The notes beneath the pieces were generated by a model that was given only the letters and a program-made list of their open reading frames with translations, had not been told where the DNA came from and made no database searches. This document shows positions 7,234 to 12,834 of a stretch of 12,834 nt of DNA, piece by piece. Both the position numbers and the translations under genes were made by a program. How positions within the stretch are numbered: position 1 is the first letter of the stretch; each line of letters starts with the position of its first letter. Source of the DNA: Planctomycetaceae bacterium (GTDB lineage Bacteria; Planctomycetota; Planctomycetia; Planctomycetales; Planctomycetaceae); the NCBI GenBank assembly GCA_027000105.1, contig JALTOP010000020.1, forward strand, positions 14,782 through 27,615. Reading direction: 5' to 3'.

Positions 7234-8172
7234 TTACAGCAGTTCTTCCAGATATTTTCGGGATCGGTTGATCTCCGCCGTAACGGCCTGCGTTGTTTCC
7301 AGAATGGGAATGCCTCGGGGAACCGGGTGCATGAAGATTTCTGTCCAGCCGTTGTAATTGATTTTTTTCAATGACTCAACAAGCGGTTTGAAATCGAGCG
7401 AACCGCGTCCGGGCATCTGCAGCAACTCCTGTTCTTTGGGCAACTTTTTCATGCAGCCCATGCCGTGCTGCCAGGCGTAAAAAACGGCCAGCGAATCGCC
7501 CAATGTTTCAATCAGTTCGCTGAGCAGTTCCTCATCTTGCGGGAGGTGATACGGAGCGAAGGCGATTCCCAGATTCTTCGAGGGACGTAATTCATTCAAC
7601 CATTTGAGGGAATCGGGCGAGTCGATCAGATTGTTCGCATGATTTTCGATCGCGATCGTCACGCCGGTTTCTTCCGCAACAGCGAGGTGTGGTTTCATCT
7701 GTTCGAGAAACTTCGCCACGGCTGCTTTCAATTCCGCTCCTTTCAGGTTCTTGGGCCCCTTGCCGCCGCACACCATCGTATGACAACCAAACTTCCGGGC
7801 GAATCTCATTTCATTTTGCAGGCCGAATGGCCCGAGTTTGTATTGCGTGATACACCCGAGAGAAACCCCGTTTTTATCGAGCAGTTCCCGAAACTTCGCA
7901 TCCCCCATCTGTTCGACCTGCTCCCGTTGATCGCCATGCACCTTGGGCCAAATGTCGATCGCACAGGCACCTGTCTTTTTCACTTCGGGCAGAATATCTT
8001 CCAGCTTCGTATAACCGTACATACAGGAACCGAGTATGTATTTCAGTCGAAACCGGTTCGTCGGTTCTGCTTCTGCCTTTTGTGAAAGGCCGGGCCAAAA
8101 AGTTCCCGCTGTTATCGTGGCGGTTGTTGCACAAAAAGTCCGTCGACTGATTTTTGAAGTCTGTTTCAACAC
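7234..8172 (-). CDS. Tat-exported TIM-barrel sugar isomerase/epimerase-like protein
   Basis: This is a xylose-isomerase-like barrel protein (AP endonuclease 2 fold family), 312 residues from the chosen GTG. The N-terminus has a twin-arginine leader (SRRTF, R10-R11) with a cut site likely before the AEAEP stretch. Candidate metal and catalytic residues are E176 and H178 (IAIENH), H209 (APYHLP), H236 (WQHG) and E278 (GWTEIF). Where many relatives have Asp before the H209 motif, this protein has Ala/Pro (IAFAPYH), so metal binding may differ. GTG 8172 is preferred because GAGAGG lies 5 nt upstream; a TTG at 8169 (8 nt spacing) is possible, and a longer TTG start at 8193 lacks a ribosome site. 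The substrate is not known; a sugar or polyol is inferred from the family and the oxidoreductase in the cluster. Confidence 0.88.
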   Translation of the reverse strand: MLKQTSKISRRTFCATTATITAGTFWPGLSQKAEAEPTNRFRLKYILGSCMYGYTKLEDILPEVKKTGACAIDIWPKVHGDQREQVEQMGDAKFRELLDKNGVSLGCITQYKLGPFGLQNEMRFARKFGCHTMVCGGKGPKNLKGAELKAAVAKFLEQMKPHLAVAEETGVTIAIENHANNLIDSPDSLKWLNELRPSKNLGIAFAPYHLPQDEELLSELIETLGDSLAVFYAWQHGMGCMKKLPKEQELLQMPGRGSLDFKPLVESLKKINYNGWTEIFMHPVPRGIPILETTQAVTAEINRSRKYLEELL

Positions 8173-8315
8173 AAATGCCTCTCTATCATGCAATAATGTA
8201 ATGAGATTAGTGATGGAATTATGCGATACGGAGCGTTATGACGCCCCGGTTCTTTCGTATCGGAAAAAGGGGAGCCGCATCGTAACCGACGAAGCTGCAT
8301 TACGAGGATACAAAA

Positions 8316-9089
8316 TTACGACGAAACAAATTGCCCGGCTACTTTCTTTCCCTGTTCGAGGAAGGGAACCCCCAGGTGCATCAACTCGTTTGATCCCGGT
8401 TTGAAAATCCGTTCCGGTGAATATTGTGTGACATACGCACGTCGCATTTTATCGGTGCTGTTGGAACCGCTACGGTGAAATGTCAACGAACTGAAGACAA
8501 CCAGGCTGCCGGCTGGCACAATCGCGGGGATGCCCGGTTCATTGCCGAAATAGCCGGTTTTATCGCCTGTTTCCGGTTCTCGAATATGTTCCACCAATGT
8601 ACGAATTCCGACCTTGGAATAAGGGAGCACGTACGCCGTCCCATTTTCTTCGGACATATCATCCACAGCCGCCCACACCGTAACATAGGGCGTGTGCGGA
8701 AAACCGAGATAGCCGGAATCCTGATGCCAGGAAAACTTGATCCCCTGCTCCGCCGCTTTGACAACGTACTGATCATAAAACAGAAACGCGTTTTCGCCGA
8801 TGGTCGCTTTGCAAACTTCAGCCATCAAATCGCTGAAAACATATTCCGACAGCCGGGGCGGCTTGTCGTACTGCTTGGCGATGTGATACCGCTTTCCCCG
8901 TAGGCTGATATGGATATGATCGGTGCCGAGTCGATCCATCTCCTGATGCTGCAAATCGATCAGATGATCGCAGGAATCCCGCAGTATCTGCAAATGCTCC
9001 TCAGGAATCGCGTTCTCAACAATGAAGTAGCCTTCTTCCCGATACAGCTTGCGGTGTTCATCGGTAATAAGCGATGCGGCTGTAGACAT
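8316..9089 (-). CDS. Phytanoyl-CoA dioxygenase family Fe(II)/2-oxoglutarate oxygenase
   Basis: The product has 257 residues, typical for the family. The iron-binding facial triad is visible: H122 and D124 (WHQDSGYL) and H205 (TFHRSGSN), with R216/R217 placed to bind 2-oxoglutarate. The N-terminus has the common 'EEGYFIVENAIPEEHL' block, and 'ENGTAYVLPYSK' is the usual substrate-lid strand region. No signal peptide is seen, so it should be cytoplasmic. GGGAG lies 7 nt before the ATG. It follows the oxidoreductase gene by 65 bp on the same strand, supporting co-transcription. In planctomycetes this family is expanded and its substrates are mostly unknown, so the real substrate need not be phytanoyl-CoA. 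Confidence 0.93.
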   Translation of the reverse strand: MSTAASLITDEHRKLYREEGYFIVENAIPEEHLQILRDSCDHLIDLQHQEMDRLGTDHIHISLRGKRYHIAKQYDKPPRLSEYVFSDLMAEVCKATIGENAFLFYDQYVVKAAEQGIKFSWHQDSGYLGFPHTPYVTVWAAVDDMSEENGTAYVLPYSKVGIRTLVEHIREPETGDKTGYFGNEPGIPAIVPAGSLVVFSSLTFHRSGSNSTDKMRRAYVTQYSPERIFKPGSNELMHLGVPFLEQGKKVAGQFVSS

Positions 9090-9154
9090 GATTCGCTCCC
9101 ATTAAAGGCTGTTGAAAAAACAGACTGGCCAGTTGACACCATCCGCCGGGTCTC

Positions 9155-10468
9155 TCAGCCGATTTCAAAACCGGCTCGATATTCCCGTTTGAGCCACTCG
9201 TTCGCTTTGGCATCGTTGATGATCACTTCCGCCTTCGGATCCCATTTGATTGGGCGACCGATTCGCATCGAGATATTGGCCAGGTGACACGTACTGACGC
9301 TGCGGTGCTGGCTTTCGATGTCGGAAATTGTTTTTTTGCGAGACTGGATGCAGTCGAAGAAGTTGCCCATGTGGTTGATGATGGCATCGAGCTTGCCGGT
9401 TCGTTCAGGTCGGCTCAAATTGTCGTAATCGTAGGTGACGAATTTTTCGCGAGGCAGCGGATTCTTTTTCAATTCGTCAACCGGGACTCCGGCGATCGTA
9501 CCACGATTGACGAACAGCCTTCCCCTGTCTCCCTCAAACAGAATGCCTCGTCTGCCATGATCGGCGACAATCATTTCGACTCCGTTGGCATATTGTATTG
9601 TCGCACCGAAATCGCTGGCGACATTGTAGCCATTTTTAATGTTGGGCAGCGTCGCTTTCCCATCAATACTCACGGGTAATGAATTGATTGCCCACTGCGC
9701 GATATCAATATGATGCGCGCCCCAATCGGTCATTTTTCCGCCTGAGTATTCGTACCACCAGCGGAACGTGTAATGTGTTCTTTCCGGGATATAAGGGACA
9801 CTGGGAGTCGGCCCCTGCCAGAGATTCCAATTGAAAGATTTGGGGACCGGGTAAACTTCGAATGGCCCGCCAGTCGGGTTCTTGTCGGTTGCGCAGGTGA
9901 CCCGTTTCAATTTCCCGATGCGTCCCGCCCGAACCATCTCCACAGCCAGACGAAACTTCCAGTCGCTGCGCTGCCAGGTGCCCACCTGGACGACGCGATC
10001 CGATTTCCCGACAACATCGCGCAGGATTTTCCCTTCGTCGATGGTCAATGTCAGCGGCTTTTCGCAGTAGACATCTTTCCCGGCTCGCACGGCATCGACC
10101 AGCATTTTGGTGTGCCAGTGATCCGGAGTGCCGATCAGCACAACATCGACATCTTTCCGCTTGAGCATATCCTGATAATCTTCGAAGATTCGTGGCGTAC
10201 TGCCGAAGCTGGCACGTGCCTGTTCCCGCACATTTTTATCGACATCGGAAATCGCGACGATATCGCCATACAACCTCGCTTTTTCTGCAATGACAGAACC
10301 CTGATACCGCATGCCGATACAACCAATGCCCAATCGTTCGACCTTGTGCTTCGGTTTATCAACTGCCTGAACGGAAAAAGGCCAAGCCGCAAACGCTCCC
10401 GCTGCAATTGCGGAAGTTGAGAGAAAAGAACGCCTTGAAGTGGTTGAAGACTGGGAGGAATTCATCAA
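9155..10468 (-). CDS. Gfo/Idh/MocA family oxidoreductase, Tat-exported
   Basis: The product has 437 residues. A twin-arginine leader (SRRSFL at 11-16, hydrophobic to about residue 35) indicates export. The Rossmann region starts at about residue 46 with GIGCIGMR, and the acidic cofactor strand SDVD follows at 74-77. The family Lys motif EKP is at 136-138, and the substrate-side block GGKMTDWGAHHID is at 243-255 (H252, H253, D255). The family oxidises or reduces sugars and related compounds with NAD(P), or acts on glycosides; exported planctomycete members probably keep a bound cofactor, as glucose-fructose oxidoreductase does. AGGAG lies 9 nt before the first ATG (a second ATG is adjacent). 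It is the first gene of the four-gene minus-strand cluster. The substrate is unknown. Confidence 0.95.
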   Translation of the reverse strand: MMNSSQSSTTSRRSFLSTSAIAAGAFAAWPFSVQAVDKPKHKVERLGIGCIGMRYQGSVIAEKARLYGDIVAISDVDKNVREQARASFGSTPRIFEDYQDMLKRKDVDVVLIGTPDHWHTKMLVDAVRAGKDVYCEKPLTLTIDEGKILRDVVGKSDRVVQVGTWQRSDWKFRLAVEMVRAGRIGKLKRVTCATDKNPTGGPFEVYPVPKSFNWNLWQGPTPSVPYIPERTHYTFRWWYEYSGGKMTDWGAHHIDIAQWAINSLPVSIDGKATLPNIKNGYNVASDFGATIQYANGVEMIVADHGRRGILFEGDRGRLFVNRGTIAGVPVDELKKNPLPREKFVTYDYDNLSRPERTGKLDAIINHMGNFFDCIQSRKKTISDIESQHRSVSTCHLANISMRIGRPIKWDPKAEVIINDAKANEWLKREYRAGFEIG

Positions 10469-10506
10469 AACAGACTCCTGAAAAGAAACGCCAGATTTAT
10501 CCGGTG

Positions 10507-10553
10507 GTTGAAACAGTGATTCAACAAGTCGATATCCATCAACTCGTGTTGAT
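10507..10553 (-). promoter_or_regulatory. Two clustered inverted repeats upstream of the oxidoreductase gene (possible operator)
   Basis: GTTGAA (10507-10512) and TTCAAC (10520-10525) form one perfect inverted repeat with a 7-nt gap. ATCAAC (10538-10543) and GTTGAT (10548-10553) form a second with a 4-nt gap. All four half-sites share TCAAC/GTTGA. They lie 39-85 bp before the oxidoreductase start codon, a plausible operator position. No regulator gene is adjacent, so the binding protein is unknown. Confidence 0.4.
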
Positions 10554-10917
10554 ATGGGGATTGTAACACGGACAACAGCGATTGCATTATGTAAATGCGT
10601 ATTATTCTTATGTTATTTTGTCAGCCAGTCGTTGCTATATATTATCAGTCGGTTTTCCTTGAAAGGGATTGTTCGCCTCCAGCTATTGTCGCTCCCAAGA
10701 GAAATCATGGCTCATCATTGAGGGCGTGGATTATGTGTGTTGAGAATAGCTGTCTGCTTACGAAACGGCTTGTGTGACATCGGCAACAGGCCGGCTGCGC
10801 TGCGCAGGGTTGCTGTTCCGTTTGCGCTGTTCTGTTTACTGGGATGCGCACGGATTTTGCGCCGCAGATGGGTGATTCTGCTTCACAGGCAGCAGGCAAT
10901 TTTGAATTGCGTTGGTG
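10554..10917. other. 364-base stretch without a gene
   Basis: The left part (about 10554-10650) is AT-rich and may hold the promoter of the minus-strand cluster; an extended -10-like TGtTACAAT is visible on the minus strand around 10561-10569, with no good -35. Near the aminotransferase 3' end a short AT-rich palindrome GCAATT-TTG-AATTGC (10896-10910) is present without a T-run. Short open frames here show no recognisable protein. Confidence 0.35.
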
Positions 10918-12108
10918 TCAGCCTGCAAGGAACCGGGCCAGGCGATCCAATCCGACGGTCAGTGTCTCAATGTTTGTTGCGAAAGAGAGCCGCACGAATC
11001 CGGGGGCTCCGAAAGCATCACCAGTGACAAGGGCCACTTGTGCCTGTTCCAGCAGCGCGGTGCAGAAATCGGTTGCGTTGTCGACGACAACTCCGCCCTG
11101 AAGCGTTTTGCCGAAGTATTTCGAGACATTGAAGAACGCATAAAACGCACCGCCCGGTTCGACAAAACTGATCTCCGGGATCTCTCGCAAACGGCTGAGC
11201 GTGTAATCCCTGCGTTTGGCGAATTCGCCCAACATTTGCGAGACACAATCTTGCGGCCCGGTCAGCGCGGCGATAGAAGCGTACTGTGAAATGCTGCACG
11301 GATTCGACGTCTGCTGCGACTGCAACTTGTTGATCGCTTTAATCAACTCGGGATCGCCAATCGTCCAGCCGATACGCCAGCCAGTCATCGCATACGCCTT
11401 GCTGACACCGTTGATGACAATCGTACGTGAAGCAATTTCGTCTCCCATGGTCAACATGCACTTTGTTTCCCAACCGGGGTAGACAAGTTTGTCGTAGATT
11501 TCATCAGAAAGAACGTAGATGTTTTTCTCAACGGCAAACTCGCCAATCTGTCGCATCAGATCAAGCGGATAAATCACGCCGGTCGGATTGCTTGGACTAT
11601 TCAGCATGATCATTTTTGTGCGATCGGTCGTTTTGGCAGCAATGTTTTCGATGCTCGGACAAAAACCCTCTTCTTCGCTGGCAGTCACCAGAACGGGAAC
11701 GCCGCCCGCCAGTTCAACCAGGGCACTGTAACTGACCCAATACGGTGTCGGGATCAGAACTTCATCGCCGGGGTGCAGCATCGCGGTCAGCACATTATGG
11801 ATGGAGTGCTTGGCCCCGTTGGATACAATGACATTTTCCGGTTTGATCGACAAATTGTAATCACGCAGGGCTGCTTCACAGATGGCCTGCTTCAATTCGA
11901 TGACCCCGCCTGCGGGTGTGTAATGCGTTTTCCCGGAATTCATCGCTTCAATGGCAGCTTCGCGGATATGTTCGGGAGTGATGAAATCTGGTTCTCCCAG
12001 TGTGAATTCGTAAACATCCACGCCACTTGCTTTCAGCTCTTTCGCTTTAGTGGCGGCGGCAATTGTTGCAGAAGGTTTCAGGGAGGCAACAGCAGGCGAA
12101 AAGTCCAT
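10918..12108 (-). CDS. Class I PLP-dependent aminotransferase (aspartate aminotransferase type, Ib group)
   Basis: The product has 396 residues from the chosen ATG, normal for the family. The N-terminus LKPSATIAAATKAKEL is typical of the Ib aspartate aminotransferases. Visible PLP and substrate residues are N174 (NSPSNPTG), D202 and Y205 (SDEIY), the Schiff-base lysine K237 (GVSKAYAMTGWR) and R373 (GFVRLSF), which binds the substrate alpha-carboxylate. K100 (SNGAKHS) sits where group Ib enzymes bind the distal carboxylate. The reaction is expected to be aspartate + 2-oxoglutarate to oxaloacetate + glutamate in the cytoplasm; some Ib enzymes also act on prephenate, which cannot be excluded. 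ATG 12108 fits the family's usual start and lies 3' of the putative promoter; upstream starts (ATG 12159, TTG 12183) would add an atypical extension. The ribosome site is weak. Confidence 0.93.
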   Translation of the reverse strand: MDFSPAVASLKPSATIAAATKAKELKASGVDVYEFTLGEPDFITPEHIREAAIEAMNSGKTHYTPAGGVIELKQAICEAALRDYNLSIKPENVIVSNGAKHSIHNVLTAMLHPGDEVLIPTPYWVSYSALVELAGGVPVLVTASEEEGFCPSIENIAAKTTDRTKMIMLNSPSNPTGVIYPLDLMRQIGEFAVEKNIYVLSDEIYDKLVYPGWETKCMLTMGDEIASRTIVINGVSKAYAMTGWRIGWTIGDPELIKAINKLQSQQTSNPCSISQYASIAALTGPQDCVSQMLGEFAKRRDYTLSRLREIPEISFVEPGGAFYAFFNVSKYFGKTLQGGVVVDNATDFCTALLEQAQVALVTGDAFGAPGFVRLSFATNIETLTVGLDRLARFLAG

Positions 12109-12464
12109 GAATCTCGATCCGTGGTTGATGTTTTCGTTTAACGCAGGGAATAACGACATTCCCGTTTTCACGATTGTGGACAAGAAATTTCATGCGTCAA
12201 GTCGCTGCAACCATTTTGTCGACCGGTTCTTCAAATCCTGCCCAAATAAGAAGACTGAAGCAGCAACAAAAAGGCATTTGTTGATAGAAAGTCGGGCTTT
12301 GAACTTTTCTATGCCAGCTTATGAACCATTTTCTTGTTTGATCGTTGGTAATGACACGAGTTGCACGTTGTTGTATTCGTTTGTGCGCATGTGTGGTTTG
12401 CAGAATGCAGATGCGTATTGAAATTCGCCAGATTCCATTTGTTGTATTAACGAAAGAGAATGAA
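12109..12464. other. Divergent intergenic region between the aminotransferase and the small membrane gene
   Basis: This region would hold promoters for both flanking genes. On the minus strand a plausible aminotransferase promoter is listed separately. On the plus strand no good -35/-10 pair stands out before 12465. An in-frame extension of the plus-strand gene back to 12345 is Cys/Arg-rich and unlike the membrane protein, so it is treated as non-coding. Confidence 0.35.
12173..12200 (-). promoter_or_regulatory. Putative sigma-70-type promoter of the aminotransferase gene
   Basis: On the minus strand, TTGACG (12200-12195) is followed after 16 bp by CACAAT (12178-12173). Transcription would start near 12166, leaving a leader of about 58 nt to ATG 12108 and placing the TTG at 12183 upstream of the transcript. 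The -10 matches consensus at only four of six positions. Confidence 0.3.
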
Positions 12465-12776
12465 ATGGTCTTAAAGAGTATCGGGGTTGCTTCGACGGGA
12501 AAAATGTTGGGATGTCTTTACGCGATCATGGGATTGTTTATCGGCATTATCTTCTCGGTCATGTCATTGGCGGCAGGGGCGGCAGGAGGGATGAAGGGAG
12601 CGGCAGGAATGGAGGCGATGTTCGGTGTCGGTGCCGTTATCGCTTTACCACTTTTTTATGGCGTGATGGGATACATCGGGGGGATATTATTGGCTGTCAT
12701 GTACAACATTGTGGCAGGAATTGTCGGCGGGATTGAAATGGAGTTTATTCACCCGGCACAGGATGAAGCCCTCTGA
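12465..12776 (+). CDS. Small two- or three-helix membrane protein, function unknown
   Basis: The product has 103 residues from ATG 12465, with a modest AAGAGA purine-rich stretch upstream. Hydrophobic segments lie at about 13-40 (LGCLYAIMGLFIGIIFSVMS, then a glycine/alanine-rich linker) and at about 53-90. The second ends in VMYNIVAGIVGGIEMEF, a C-terminal block shared by a widespread group of short bacterial membrane proteins, perhaps related to DUF3566; I am not sure of that link. No catalytic motif is seen. It is divergent from the aminotransferase and seems to be transcribed alone, ending before the hairpin at 12800-12819. Confidence 0.75.
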   Translation: MVLKSIGVASTGKMLGCLYAIMGLFIGIIFSVMSLAAGAAGGMKGAAGMEAMFGVGAVIALPLFYGVMGYIGGILLAVMYNIVAGIVGGIEMEFIHPAQDEAL

Positions 12777-12795
12777 TTGATGAAGCCTTCTGATC
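12762..12795 (+). repeat. 17-bp tandem duplication across the stop of the last gene
   Basis: GATGAAGCCCTCTGATT (12762-12778) is followed directly by a copy with two changes (12779-12795). The first copy contains the last codons and stop; the second lies in the untranslated region. Confidence 0.7.
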
Positions 12796-12799
12796 TGCA

Positions 12800-12826
12800 C
12801 CGCTGGCACTTGCCAACGGTTTCTGT
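12800..12826 (+). terminator. Possible Rho-independent terminator of the small membrane gene
   Basis: A hairpin of nine pairs with one mismatch (CCGcTGGCA / TGCCAaCGG, 12800-12819) has a very short loop and is followed by TTTCTGT. It begins 24 nt after the stop codon. Confidence 0.5.
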
Positions 12827-12834
12827 AAACGGGG

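Noticed and set aside
12109..12183. N-terminal extension of the aminotransferase from TTG 12183 or ATG 12159.
   Set aside because: It has no good ribosome site, is not part of the family's usual N-terminus, and overlaps the putative promoter and start point.
12345..12464. Extension of the last small membrane protein back to 12345.
   Set aside because: The extra 40 residues are Cys/Arg-rich and unlike the membrane segments; ATG 12465 gives a compact product.

Overview
The window looks like a chromosomal segment from a planctomycete, probably of the Planctomycetaceae type. The evidence is a paired DUF1549/DUF1553 ('PSD1', planctomycete cytochrome-type) gene and DUF1501 gene, plus several Tat-exported carbohydrate enzymes of kinds that are greatly expanded in that phylum. 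Base composition is moderate, with no sign of an extreme GC organism. The species cannot be named from this sequence alone.

Layout, left to right. (1) Positions 1-4161 (+): the 3' part of a PSD1 gene, then a DUF1501 gene; this is the usual two-gene planctomycete module linked to sulfated or complex polysaccharide use. (2) Positions 4412-5824 (+): a compact metal-response locus. It has a Hg(II)-type MerR regulator, a MerC-like membrane protein that overlaps it by 4 bp, and a small exported 11-cysteine protein built from two copies of a C-x5-C-x7-C-x3-C unit. Two MerR-type promoters with 20-bp spacers drive it, one before merR and one before the cysteine protein. It ends in a 12-bp perfect hairpin. 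(3) Positions 5857-6147 (-): a small three-helix membrane protein, convergent with the metal locus. (4) Positions 6554-10468 (-): four co-directional genes, in transcription order a Tat-exported Gfo/Idh/MocA oxidoreductase, a phytanoyl-CoA-dioxygenase-like Fe(II)/2-oxoglutarate enzyme, a Tat-exported TIM-barrel sugar isomerase/epimerase-like protein, and a DJ-1/PfpI protein. (5) Positions 10918-12108 (-): a class I aspartate-type aminotransferase. (6) Positions 12465-12776 (+): a small membrane protein followed by a possible terminator.

The most interesting part is region 2. It would sense mercury (MerR with the three ligand cysteines), move it (MerC) and, by inference, bind it outside the membrane with the duplicated cysteine module. 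There is no merA reductase and no MerP in the window. The exported double-repeat protein with its own MerR-type promoter is the best candidate here for an undescribed component.
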